From Halichondria panicea (lineage: Eukaryota; Porifera; Demospongiae; Suberitida; Halichondriidae), in contig NC_087378.1 of NCBI RefSeq assembly GCF_963675165.1, positions 7,865,273-7,929,272 of the forward strand: 64,000 nt of DNA. Direction: 5' to 3'. Of the stretch, positions 35,301 through 55,000 are shown piece by piece. The notes below the pieces were generated by a model that saw only the letters and a program-made list of their open reading frames with translations, ran no database searches and had not been told where the DNA came from. The position numbers were made by a program, and so were the translations under genes. Each line of letters starts with the position of its first letter. The first letter of the stretch is position 1.

Positions 35301-36586
35301 TGACTTCTTCTGTGAGGCCCTTTTTGCAGCTCCAAATAAGAAATTAATGCAATGTATTTTCAGACAACCTGGTGTGCTCTGATGGCGGCTGCTAAGAACA
35401 TGCACAGTGATGCGGTGGACACACTTCTGAAGAGAGGAGCTCAAGTGGACATACAGAGAGATGTGAGGATCAGAGAAAGTATACTATCTGCAGTGTCTAT
35501 ATATTTTACCCATTACAGGATGGATCCACCACACTGCAAGTTGCTAGCTACTACTCAGGCAACTCTGGTATCATAGACACTTTGATCAATCATGGAGCAA
35601 ATGTTGATCATGTAAACAAGGTACTGTTAATGTTTCATAGCAATTGTTATGAATATATACATTCATTTTCATTATAGGATGACATGACTGCTCTAATGCT
35701 GGCCTCCAGTAAGGGACACCTGGACACAGTACAAGCTCTGCGGAGTGGTGGGGCAGACCTGAACCAGGAACATACCGTGAGTGCATGCATGTGCATGTGC
35801 CCCAGACATAACTGTAATTACAGGGGAGTGGTTGGACTGCCCTCTTCTTTGCTGCCAAAGCGGGGAACTGTGATGTGTTTAGAGAACTGTTGTGTCAAGG
35901 AGCAGGAACAGAGACCTCGTCAGTGAGTTTAATTATGAGGAATCGAAGTACATTTCTGTGAGAGTTAGACAAGAATTCCGTGACTTGAAGTTTAATTAGT
36001 GATTGGTCCTTTCTTAAGCAGTGGCGTAGGAAGCGGGGCTCCAGGGGCTGGAGCCCCCCCCCATCTTTCTATTAAGTAGAGATGACTTAGAGCTGCTCTA
36101 TAATTATGTAGATAGCCATATATTCATTGAGAAATTGCTTCCTACGCCACTGTTAAGTACATATATCTAACAGCTACTTGGATTGAGTTAAAGCTCGCTA
36201 GCACCATCCACTACTCTTAAGCTGTATGCAATATGCCATTACTGCAGGATAAAGTTGAAAATGTTGCTCGCATGTCAGCTAGCCATGAGGAACTCCTGTC
36301 AGACCTTGGGAAATACAAGAAGATATCAGAATGGAAAAAGGATGCCGAGAAGGTATTACTATTATAATTATGTGCACTCATTGTGTGGGTGGATTAATAG
36401 ACTCTGGTATATTTTTGTATGCAGCTTGCACTTGAGCAGTACAAGGTCTCAGAAACGAAAACGTATATCGTGGAGGAGGCGTTTGAGCAGACAAGGAAAT
36501 CATGGACACTCGTGAACACAGTTTTGGGGAATTTTAATGACATGATTGAAACCAGCTGCCGCAATGAGAGAGCTCCAGCTGCATAA
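32315..36586 (+). CDS. Death-domain / ankyrin-repeat protein, about 824 aa, 14 exons
   Basis: A 9-base first coding exon (32315-32323, MEE) joins exon 32442-32985, which encodes a Death domain (LWDVRTEWENLGLALGVQ; LTWSGLCEALKKSS). An acidic Ser/Glu/Pro repeat region follows (SPEPEESRSNESAEPDGSDG and similar). Exon 33052-33791 carries the unnamed module (FTSFLDYLFLKDIINKHGE; PGCVELIFALPTTAVERL). Ankyrin exons are 33927-34043, 34101-34199, 34251-34349, 35051-35149, 35210-35311, 35364-35462, 35519-35620, 35678-35776 and 35824-35922. The tail exons are 36248-36352 and 36425-36586, the last differing from the sister gene 21349-25832. The intron 32986-33051 is 66 bases with no in-frame stop, so retention would also keep the frame. 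Otherwise exon structure matches the sister gene one to one. Likely an intracellular Death-fold adaptor (inferred). Confidence 0.82.
34443..34555. mobile_element. Inverted-repeat element, GAGCGTAGCGAGGG family, copy 2
   Basis: The arms TTTTGGAGGTGTCTATGGG and, in inverse, CATGGACACCTCCAAAA enclose a core with ATCCCGAGCGTAGCGAGGGT. It lies in the 0.7-kb intron 34350-35050. Confidence 0.75.
34670..34878. mobile_element. MITE with TACCGTATAGCGGGTAA ends, copy 1
   Basis: The left end TACCGTATAGCGGGTAAGTT then CGTGGGGTAAA is matched in inverse by TTTACCCCACG then AAAATTACCCGCTATACGGTA. The element is 209 bases with no coding content, in the same intron as the previous element. Further copies are at 42455-42671 and, truncated, at 50124-50273. 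Confidence 0.85.
36019..36152. mobile_element. Short MITE with CAGTGGC-type ends, copy 2
   Basis: The ends CAGTGGCGTAGGAAG and CTTCCTACGCCACTG are flanked by TTAAG on both sides (36014-36018 and 36153-36157). It sits at the same position of the same intron as the copy at 25293-25402, with a slightly different interior. Confidence 0.85.
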
Positions 36587-36861
36587 ACTGTTTACTGGTA
36601 CCAGTAAAGGAGAGATCTCTTGTAACTATAATATAGATTATTGACACTTACGCATTTGTTTTTTCCCTATACTGGTGAAATGTTGTTGTCCTATATTTTT
36701 GTTGTGTGATAATTATACCTGTTCATAGTTCATAACGTATTTGAATTTTAATTATAAGCAGCACAGAGTGCACCTTCTAATACAAGTCATATAATGTAAA
36801 AGTAATAATTATAATTATATAGCGTTTCAATGAAAGACCTATACTGTTTAGTTCTGAAACA

Positions 36862-45077
<8,216 letters not shown>

Positions 45078-45455
45078 TCTCTGAGAGGAGAACAAAGGGT
45101 TAAAACTGAGAACTAAAGAATAGTCCATAAAAAATTATCATGGTGTAAAAATAGCTATAGGGAACCACTGGCACATTTATAGTACACACATTATAGGCAA
45201 TTAATTCTCTCACTGTCAGGGCTCTTCGTTAATAGCTTGATCTGATGTTGTGAAGGTCTTGAATTCTCTTGTCTTAAGCTTTTGTTTCAGAATGTTTAAT
45301 ACTTGACCACAAGCACTCGTACTCGTACTCACACGTGTAATGGACGGGAAATACAATCACATTTTGACGACCTTTGCCATTTGAACTTGTTGAAATGTAG
45401 GCAAAGATCGTTAATATAACTAACTATTTCTCAACTTGTAAACAATAATGCTGCA
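45078..45455. promoter_or_regulatory. Head-to-head spacer between TRAM and D2HGDH
   Basis: The two start codons diverge from this 378-base stretch, which must contain both promoters and 5' UTRs. No TATA box at a fixed distance was identified. A repeated ACTCGTACTCGTACTCAC run lies near 45317-45333. Shared regulation is inferred from layout only. Confidence 0.5.
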
Positions 45456-48400
45456 ATGCTGAGAAGCCTAGCTCAGAGCCTGAGGTGTGCTGGATGGAGG
45501 CAGTTGTCACTGTCTCACGTGAGGAGAGTGAGTGAGGTGCCTCTTACAGCTGAGCACTACAATGTCACCAGAGGAGACTATGCAAAGGTTTTAATTCTAT
45601 AAATATATTAGACTATACGTTGTGACGCGTCGTACCGTACACACCACACACCTTACACCATTTGGGGTAAATAATTGGGTATCCAAAAATAATCTAGTAC
45701 AGCTTCACTGGACGATAATAATTGCCCAATGTTCAGCCTAAGACTTTTTTTTGTCGATCTCAGGTATCAGAACTGGACCTGCAGGAGTTCACCTCCATTC
45801 TTGGCAGTGAGGGAGTGATAACAGATCCCCATGATGTGGGACCATACAATGTGGACTGGCTCAGAATCGTTAGGTATAATGGCATAAACTAGAAGATTTC
45901 AGCCATCATTGAATTGTCGTACTTTTAGAGGTCAGAGTTCAGTAGTGCTGAGGCCTCGGACAACTGGTCAAGTCTCCAAGATACTATCACACTGCAATCA
46001 GAGGAGGTAGGATGTGTTACTCTGACAGTGTGTGTTATCATGAGCTTGCTAATAATGTCTCAGATTGGCTGTGGTACCACAAGGTGGCAACACTGGACTA
46101 GTGGGTATGCAATGGTCTACCAATGTTGATATTGCAAGTTCATTATAAGAGTACTTCTTCCCTGTGCAGGTGGCAGTAACCCAGTGTTTGATGAGATTGT
46201 ATTGTCCACTTCTCTCATGAACCAAGTCATTAGTCTCGATGAAACTGCTGGTGAGGGACCACTCTATACAGACCATCTAGCCAGTATCTTGATGTAGCCC
46301 CATACACATCTGATCACCTCTTTATACTGAAACTTGTGCGAGTGCTGATCGAAACACAAGTGCTTCAACTGTCAATGCTCAGTTTTAGTTACAAGTTTAA
46401 TATCATTCCCTGAGCCATTTTCTCGGGTCAATTCTCTCCTCCCGTTATTATTTGTTATAGCTCTATAACAACCTTATTTGTTATAGAGTTGACGTGAATC
46501 CCCCTCCCTTCCATATCAGGTATACTGGTGTGTCAGTCTGGGTGTGTGCTGGAGCAACTGGACGGGATGCTGGCTGAGAAGGGGCTCATGATGCCACTGG
46601 ACTTGGGAGCTAAAGGAAGGTAAGGTTCACGGTGTTTTCTTATAAGAAATGGACTCATGCACAGAGGTTGCCTTGTGTTTTGTACACAATATGGATACCT
46701 AGCCTTTATAATTATCGCAGTTGGCCCTTCTTCAAGGTGGCCATTAAGAGGGGCTCCATTGTATTTTGTGTGTGGCTCCTACGATGAATTATAGTGTATA
46801 CTGATGTGTGCCTTGCAGCTGTCAGATTGGTGGTAATGTATCTACTAACGCTGGTGGTCTGAGACTGTTGAGGTACGGCTCACTGCGTGGAAACGTGCTC
46901 GGAGTGGAGGCTGTGAGTGTGTGTGGTGTGTGGGTGGAGGCTGTGAATGTGTGTGTGTGTGTGTGTGTGTGTGTGGTGTGGGGGGGGTCTGTGTGTGCAT
47001 TAAGGCTGTCAGACTATTGTATCTTTAGGTTCTGGCTGATGGCACTGTGATGGATTGTTTGTCGACAATGAGAAAAGACAATACTGGTAAAGACTATGTA
47101 CTACACGTGTACCTATGTTCAGGTGGACTTTCCAATTGGTAAAATTATGTCCATATAATTATACCTTAGCGTTAAATAGAGCATCTTTGAAAACAGCGAT
47201 AACTTGGTCCATTAACGTTAATTTTATGATTTTCTGGAAGATTAGAGAGAGGCCTTTCAGAAGATGTGTTAAAAATCAAAAGTCTATTTTCAGCCTGTTT
47301 TCAACAAAATACGGCCCACGGTCTTTTCCCGAAAATAGGGAATTATGTCCATTCCATATTTGGGATTTGAGCATACCATCTGAACGGGCTCCTTTTAAGC
47401 TTCTAGATAATCTACAATCGTTGAATATGGACCATCAGAACTCTAGTTACAGGGCCAACTGTTTAAAAATGGGTTACTACTTATGCGTTGTATTTTGTAG
47501 TTTGTTTTCATAGCATATAGTGTGATGGCCTAAATCTTTCAATTTTGAAGAAAAGCACAGGCTAGCTAATTATCCGGTGTGTACACTCATTACAGGATGC
47601 ATGTGTGATCTGTACATACACTGACAGGTTATGATCTGAAGCAGCTGTTTGTCGGTGGAGAGGGCACTCTGGGGGTGATAACAGCACTCTCTATCCTGAC
47701 TCCGCCTAAGCCCAGGTCGGTCAACGTGGCATACATGGGCTGTAATGACTTTGAGCAGGTCAAGCGTGTCTACACAACAGCTAAGAGAATGTTGGGAGAG
47801 GTCTTGTCAGGTGAGCACTTTGTTGAACTGTGAAGAATAAGCATTGTTCAGATACCTATGCTTCAGTTGAGTCTATACACGCACAGTTCTGTAGTTGCTA
47901 AGGGCTTTAGTTGTTTGCTTCATACATGTTCAATAGAATTAAATATTCTCTCGATAAGATATCGATCATTCTTTCTCAATTGTCCTCTCAGCTGTTGAGT
48001 TCCTGGACTCGCACTGCCAGAGAGTAGTGGAGCAGTACTGTCACTTGCCCAACCCCATCAGCCCCTCCCCTTTCTATGCACTTGTGGAGACCTCCGGCTC
48101 TAATGATGAACATGATAAGGAGGTGTGTATTTGTATCATAGCTACATAATTACATACTATTTACTTTTCTAGAAACTCAATTCGTTTTTGGAGTATATTA
48201 TGGATGAGGGTATCATTCAAGATGGGACTGTGGCTACAGACTTGACAAAGGTAAACACAGAAACATTATTAGTGGCGTAGAAATCACGATGTCCTGTCTG
48301 TCAGGTTAAAGGATTGTGGGAACAGAGGGAGAGAATTGCCGAGGCACTTTTACTCGATGGAGTTGTATACAAGGTACTTGTACGTTAGCAGACTTGTTCT

Positions 48401-49064
48401 CTGTTGCACATTGTGGTTGTTTACAGTATGACGTGTCTCTACCACTGAGCGTGTACTATAACCTTGTGGAGATCATACGAGAGAGGGTCAAAGATGTGGC
48501 CAGGTGTACTGTGGGCTATGGACATGTTGGCGATGGTGAGCACACCTACTGCTTATTATTATGATCTTATGTAGAATAACTCGTCTGGAGGCCTGGCTTG
48601 ATTTTCAATGTAGATTCTGGTTTACTATTGTTAATGTATCTTTATAGGTAATCTTCACCTCAATGTTGTTGGAGACACTCACTCGACTGACCTACTTAAT
48701 CTGATAGAGCCCTTTTTGTTTGACTGGACAGGTAATATACAACCACTCCCTTGTACGTACATCAACACTCACACAGCCGCATAAACACCACCCACCACAC
48801 AGCCTCACACATACCACCCACCCACCACACAGCCTCACACACACGCACACCACCCACCACACAGCATCACACACACCACCCACCCACTCCACCCATCACA
48901 CAGCCTCACACAAGGGGAGCATATCTGCTGAGCATGGCTTAGGATTCAAGAAAGCACAATACATCTATCATTCTAAATCCTCTATAGCTGTGGACTTTAT
49001 GAAGAACATTAAGAAACTTTTTGATTCCAATAACATTTTGAATCCTTACAAAACTCTGCCTTAA
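45456..49064 (+). CDS. D2HGDH: D-2-hydroxyglutarate dehydrogenase, mitochondrial, 502 aa, 15 exons
   Basis: An FAD enzyme oxidising D-2-hydroxyglutarate to 2-oxoglutarate in mitochondria, passing electrons to ETF. Exons: 45456-45587, 45764-45873, 45929-46006, 46064-46104, 46170-46250, 46520-46619, 46819-46912, 47029-47086, 47628-47810, 47992-48122, 48173-48250, 48305-48373, 48427-48535, 48648-48731, 48904-49064; they sum to exactly 503 codons. The Arg-rich, acid-poor start ([20 protein letters not shown]) fits a mitochondrial presequence. The FAD-binding domain shows [35 protein letters not shown] and [19 protein letters not shown]. The C-terminal FAD-oxidase domain shows YGHVGDGNLHLN (metal-binding His pair) and [10 protein letters not shown] (conserved Glu). 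The end, ILNPYKTLP, is as in animals. Human D2HGDH has 521 residues. The last acceptor lies inside a minisatellite. No defect was seen. Confidence 0.95.
47184..47471. mobile_element. Fold-back element in a D2HGDH intron
   Basis: The intron 47087-47627 holds an inverse-repeat pair: TCTTTGAAAACAGCGATAAC with TTACAGGGCCAACTGTTTAA, and AATTTTATGATTTTCTGGAA with a diverged partner near 47400. Its arms match those of the element at 42919-43235. A TG microsatellite at about 46937-46974 lies in the preceding intron. Confidence 0.6.
48770..48911. repeat. Minisatellite of CACCACACAGCCTCACACA units before the last D2HGDH exon
   Basis: About five imperfect units of 20-40 bases contain ACACAGCC or ACACAGCA. 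Each carries an acceptor-like CACACAG, and the last (AG at 48902-48903) is the one that joins exon 14 in frame to [12 protein letters not shown]. Confidence 0.8.
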
Positions 49065-50123
49065 CATATTCTATCTTATGTGTCGCAATGTAATGTATAC
49101 CGATAATTAACGTACAAAGATTTTTGTTCTCAATGGCAACGAACATGGTGATTGCTTGACTCTGAGAATCAGCTCTTTATATTGATACATGTACCACCCA
49201 TTCTATATTGTTTCCTCTGCATGTACTGGGAATCACATAATTGTTTTGCAATAATAATCAACATAGATTTTCAGCTTAGAACTACCACTATAGTAGTGAA
49301 TGATATCATCATTTTTTGGCAATTAATTAAACCGCCTCATGCATGCCTGCAGGCTCTGATAATGTATTGTCTTCTCTCTGCTGGAGCATGGCTATATCAG
49401 AGTGGACTGCATGTTAATTGCTCCACACGAGAGCGAAGAGCAGCCACACTGTGAGTGAAAGTCCTGTGCATGAAGTTGTCTCAATAATTATATATACTGA
49501 TTAGCTATAAATAAGGCAGATTCTGCCACCATAGTGCACTCTATACAACTATAATTATACTCTCTGCGTGCATGTTGGAATGGGTGATTCGGATTATAGT
49601 GCAAACCTCCAGCAGTTTAACAAGCACTTGTCAGCAGATTGGGAGGCTGATGAGAATAACAATGAATCTCATTGCAATGCCTATAATGTAGCATGCACAC
49701 ATGCATGCAGCAATCCTGACCTAGGAATAGTGCTTACTGCTTAGAAATTTAGCATCCAAGCCTTCCGCAGATAACTATACTTCTGTTGACATACCTGCGA
49801 TCAAACTGTTAACTTCAAACAGTTGCTTACCTTTACTAAATTTGAAACAATTGACAGTGAATTTGACACTCATTATATAGATCTACACTGACATGTAGTT
49901 ACGGAAGGTATGGTAGCTACGCAGTTAGTCATGTATATACGTCTTGAATTGTATAACTTTAATTAGTTATGTTGTAAGTGCATGCATGTATAAGCTAAAT
50001 ACTATCATATACATTACAGTACAAGTGATGCATGCATGCAGTATACATGTATATAATTATATAGCCGCCATTCAGAGCTGGTCCATGCAGCAGCAGCTAT
50101 AGCTATGCATGGGCTATATCAGT

Positions 50124-50273
50124 AGAATATTTTACCCACGAATGAAGCGACCTTGCCTATATACCTTTACCTGCAGTGCAAGCAGCAACCACGAAAATAA
50201 TGAATAATACTGCATGCTCAACCACGAATAATTTGCCCCCCGAAAATTATACCCGCTATAATTATATATACGG
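50124..50273. mobile_element. MITE with TATAGCGGGTA-type ends, truncated copy 3
   Basis: GAATATTTTACCCACGAATG at one side and CCCCGAAAATTATACCCGCT then ATATACGG at the other match the ends of the elements at 34670 and 42455. The outermost bases of the left end are missing. Confidence 0.7.
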
Positions 50274-50452
50274 AATCTAAATGATTCTGCAAGTGGGCTC
50301 TTTACTATACTAATGCATGCAGCATGTAACCCTGCATGACCTCTCATATACCGCATTACTATATATAGAACATTTTGCGAATGAGCTAAATCAGCAGAAA
50401 AATTGACCCTTTGCAATTGTGTTCTGCATGGCAAGGATCGTGTGTTATTGTT

Positions 50453-50548
50453 GCGAATTGATCAACCCTCGAATATGCGAATTGATCAACCCTCGAATAT
50501 GCGAATTGATCAACCCTCGAATATGCGAATTGATCAACCCTCGAATAT
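50453..50548. repeat. 24-bp minisatellite, four identical copies
   Basis: Four perfect tandem copies of a 24-base unit starting GCGAATTGATCAACCCTCGA. The perfection implies recent expansion. The flanks carry a loose inverse match (GTTATTGTTGCGAATT and TTTGTTGCTCGC). Confidence 0.9.
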
Positions 50549-51479
50549 GTTTGTTGCTCGCAAAACATTCTAATACAGTATACTGCTTAGAAATGTGCAA
50601 GCATCCTTCTGCAAATAACTATCATCCTTCTGTTGACATACCTGCGATCAAACTGTTAACTTCAAACAGTTGCTTACCTTTACTAAATTTGAAACAATTG
50701 ACAGTGAAATTGACACTCATTATATAGATCTATATAATTATAACGCTCACAGAGATCTTATATAGTTAGCAGTATATATGGGAAGGTATGCATGCGCATG
50801 CAATCTTATAGGATGTCAAGCCATCATTCGAATTAGCGGCCGTCACGTCGTAGACCGAACAAACATGATGACATTTCTTCATTTGTTGAATATCCGCGAT
50901 GGTACGACAGAGAAAAATTATACATGCATGCTTGAATTGCGGCAACCAATGACTGACCATGCATGTCAGGTTGAGACATTAATAAATTGTATATAGCTAA
51001 ATTTAACAGGTAAAAAACTGTGTGTATCATGCATGTGGCAAGTTGTTACACAAGGCTATAAATAGATGACGTGTTAAATTGTACTGTTGCATTGGCACAT
51101 TACTAACACATCATGCAGCTATAATTAACGGAGTTCCCACTATGAATTAAAACCATGCACTGTCCTTTTTTGAATCTGAAGTGAATGTTTGCTCCTAATA
51201 TTAACTGTTAGTAAAAATCCACAAGCTTAATCATGCATGCATGCATGCATGTTGTGTAGTACATGTATACTACATGTGTACTGCATGCATGCAAGTTGCT
51301 AGGAGACATCTATAATAAGTAGTTACTGCTGGGAAGAGATGGCTGTGAATCACCAGTTATAGTTAGCTTGCCAGCAGTTACTGCACAGCATCAAAGTAAC
51401 TGTCTCTAGCTTACAATGTTGACTAACAGGGCCAAATTGGTTGTTTGCCATATAGTGTCAGTCATCCTGCTCCTATATA

Positions 51480-51976
51480 ATGAGAGCGTGTGCATCTATC
51501 AATCAAGTCTTCCAAAGACTCTTTGATGTGAATCAAGTTGAAGAAGAAAAAATCACCGATAAAGTGTCTGATAAAGCGTCTGATATATATAGGTATGTAG
51601 TTATATTATGTGCTAAATATACATGCAGATTGCCGATTATAATCATGCTCATTAAAGTTATCACTTTTTTTTACAGGTTCATCTTGAGGAAAAGTTTACA
51701 ACTAGTGACCTCACCCCCATATATATACAGCTCTGTTCAATTAGACGTGGGTGCTCCCGACTGTGACTGTTTGAGTTGCAAAGAGAGACTTGTGAGTATA
51801 TAGTATAATAGCAATAGCCTGCAGCAAGTACTTGGCATACATGCATGCATGAGTCCAATGTAATTGTATACCAATAGTATAATTATGTGCATGGTGATGT
51901 TATTGTTTGGGTATTAAGTCATAATTATGTGTTTATTCTGTATTTCCAGCTTAACTATACTCGTAGTTTTGCATAA
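51480..51976 (+). CDS. Possible small three-exon gene, about 85 aa
   Basis: An ATG at 51480 opens exon 51480-51592 (MRACASINQVFQRLFDVNQV then acidic/Lys-rich residues). It splices through GTATGT/TTTACAG to 51677-51791 (ILRKSLQLVTSPP; a Cys cluster APDCDCLSCKERL). GTGAGT/TTCCAG then leads to 51950-51976 (LNYTRSFA, TAA at 51974-51976). An AATAAA lies at 52002-52007, 26 bases after the stop. Phases are compatible throughout. No family is recognised. Alternatively these are 5' exons of the large gene at 52076, but joining the second exon to the acceptor at 52057-52058 puts that ORF out of frame. A modest call. Confidence 0.35.
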
Positions 51977-52075
51977 CAATCTCTAGCAAGTTGAATCGTA
52001 AAATAAAACTTCAAAGAAGCCTATAATTATGGCGATGGTGATACATTAATTCCTGCAGAACAGTCTCGTTCAACT

Positions 52076-55000
52076 ATGGGTAGCAGCCCATCAGAATACA
52101 ACGGCGCCAACTGTAGCGTGTGTGGGCGGAGTCTACCCCCCTGCAAGGATTGGAGTGGCTTTAAGCTACAAACAATCGACCGTGTGTTTCGTGTAGACCA
52201 AGTCTATGTCTTCCTAGGAGGCCAATACTACCGAATCAAGGGCCTACCCTCCTACTATTGTCCGACAGATTTCTGGGACCCTGAACGGAAGTTCGAAAAA
52301 GAGAAAGAGGTAAATGGTAGTAAAGAGGACAAGTTAAAACGACAGGAGTTGCTAAAACGAAAGGTGGAGCTAGAACGACAGGCGAAGCTAGAACGACAGG
52401 CGGAGCTAGAACGACAGGCGGAGCTAATAAAACAACAGGCGGAGCTAATAAGACAACAGGCGGTAGAGGAGCAAAAACGACAGGCGGAGCTAATAGCGCA
52501 ACAAGTGCTAAGACAACAACAGGAGGCACTACGACAGGCGGAGCTAATAAAACAACAGGCAGAGCTAATAAGACAACAGGCGGTAGAGGAGCAAAAACGA
52601 CAGGCGGAACTAATAGCGCAACAAGTGCTAAGACAACAACAGGAGGCACTACGACAGGCGGAGCTAATAAAACAACAGGCGGAGCTAATAAGACAACAGG
52701 CGGTAGAGGAGCAAAAACGACAGGCGGAGCTAATACTACAACAAGTGCTAAGACAACAACAGGAGGCACTACGACAGGCGGAGCTACAACGACAGGTGGC
52801 ACAACGACAGGCGGAGCTAATACTACAACAGATGCTAAGGCATATGCGGATGGCAAGCCCGTCAGTGAGCCGGTCAGTGAGCCGGTCAGTGAGCCAGTCA
52901 GTGAGCCGATCAGTGAGCAGGCCATTTTCAGCCAGTACAAGGTCTCAAGCTCCAATACAAACAATGCGGGCACAATACAATGACAACATTCCCGATGATG
53001 CAACCTTCCTTGAGAATGAAACAGATGAGGAAATCGATACAGTTACTACTGATCTTGTCCAGGCTGTCAGCACCATTATCGAAAATCTCCAACACACCCC
53101 TAAAAAAAAGCAACAGCTTGACAATTGGTGGTTGAAGGCAGCCCAAACACTCCTGCTCACTCATTACATGCAGTCCAACAGTTTTCCATCTGCTGAGAAA
53201 GATCAGCTACTTGATTTTCTAGTCTTCCTTCAGACTGACCTTGGAGATGATGATTGCCTTGTACTTGCGGGAAGTCTTGCGCGCCTTACCGAAATCCGTC
53301 CCATCGATATGGCAACAACTTTTACCTTTGACGCTTCTCTTCCCCTAACAGCGATATTGGCCACCATTCTACTGCAAACAGCATCATATGGTAGCTCCCT
53401 GTGGATGCAGCGCTGTCTGTACACATACACCATGGCTAACACTGACGATGAAGTGATGCAAACAATGTACCTGAAAAGTGCTGGTGAGGACTGGACAACT
53501 AACCAACAAATGACCTTCTTCAAGTTGTGTAATGAAGCACTGCCAAACGAAGACCACAAGAAAATGTTACAAATGATTCAGACGTATTGTGTAAAGAGCG
53601 GATTTGTCATGCAAGCATTGGAAAAATCTCCTCAAACCGCACTGTCAGTTGTTGAAACAGAAATCAGGAATGAGCTTCCCCGACGTGTACACGATATCGG
53701 CATTAACATTAAACGAGTCGAACCGAATCATTTCAATATGAAGTCCATATTATGGGTCACTAAACGTGTTTTTTCTAGACTCCCCGCCTTATCCGTTGCA
53801 ACCAATTATGAAATTACTCTCCAGAAAAATCTGGCGAGGAGCAAAATAGTTTTCAAGAATATTCGTAACTACCTGACAGATGACTTGGCTATGGCTGAAG
53901 TTATAATCACTCTCTGCTGTGCCTGCCTAAAATTCAAGGGATGGTATCCCCGCCGCCCACAAATAATGGCTCTCCTGATTTTGATCAACTTTGATCAACT
54001 TGACTTCAACTTACTTCTAGAGGCAATAACTGGTGAGGGAAAGTCCCTGATTGTGGTATTGTTTGCCGTAATTCTTGCACACCAAAACAAGCATATCGAC
54101 GTGGTGACCAGCTCTCCTATCTTGGCTGTGCGAGATGTGGAAGAATGGGAGGAATTCTTCCAATACTTTGGAGTGACAGTCGGCCACAACACATCCCTCA
54201 ACAGATATGAGAATGCTGATATGAATGAAGTACTGACCGATTGCTACAAGAAGCAAGTTGTCTACGGCACTGTGGGTAATTTTGCAGGTGACATACTCCG
54301 TCAAGAATTCGAGCAAAATAATATCAGACAAGGCAGACGATTTGATGTTGTAATCGTGGACGAGGTGGACATGCTGATGCTGGATGAAGGTGTTCAATTC
54401 ACCTACCTCTCCCATAAAGCAGCCATTTTGAAGCATATGGAGCCAGTAGTAGCTGCCGTCTGGGGTATGGTTGGACCGCTGAATCTATGCAGGACCACCG
54501 ATGGAGAAATCCTGTATGCTGGAAGCCCAAACTTATTCACTCAAGCCATTTATGAATGTCTTGACCCAGAAATCTCTCTTGTGCAATCTCACGAACATAT
54601 CCTGTTAATTGCCAAGGATTTGGGAATCTTTACTGAGAATCAGTATGCAACATTACTGCAGGACGACCAAGAAGCTAAAAAGACAACTATTGCTGAGTTT
54701 ACAATCGATCAAACCCTTGCATTGATTTCCGGCCTGGCTGATTACGAAAACATGCCCGAGTTTAAAGCTTACACTATCGATAGTGTGGGGGCATTGGAGG
54801 CTGTTACTGCTGTCGAGTATGAAGATTCTGCCGAGAAGCTCCTAATGCTTGGGAATGGTCTGGCTTGCATACTCAACACTCGCTACGAAATCATTGACAG
54901 GGGCACAGAAATCGTGAAAACAAAGCTCAATTTTTCCGACAAAGAGAGTGATGCAGTCATTAGGGTACCGAAACACTTGCAAGATTTTGTCATCAGTCAA

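Larger units (their letters stand above)
49065..51479. other. Long AT-rich spacer with duplicated block, MITE remnant and minisatellite
   Basis: No convincing gene is seen. A block of about 150 bases at 49737-49888 is repeated at 50577-50735 (shared CTGTTGACATACCTGCGATC and TTCAAACAGTTGCTTACC). Between the copies lie a truncated MITE (50124-50273) and a 24-base minisatellite (50453-50548). TGCATGCATGCA runs near 51234-51252 are simple repeats. Confidence 0.6.

Noticed and set aside
47115-47513. 132-codon + strand frame in a D2HGDH intron
   Set aside because: It coincides with the fold-back element; flanking D2HGDH exons join in frame without it.
50453-50548. Possible CRISPR array
   Set aside because: The 24-base units are directly adjacent with no spacers and the locus is eukaryotic.
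52236-53003. 255-codon - strand open frame rich in Pro/Val
   Set aside because: It is the antisense of the CAG/CGA-rich coiled-coil repeat of the SecA-like gene; the low-complexity PPVVVLA pattern mirrors the repeat unit.
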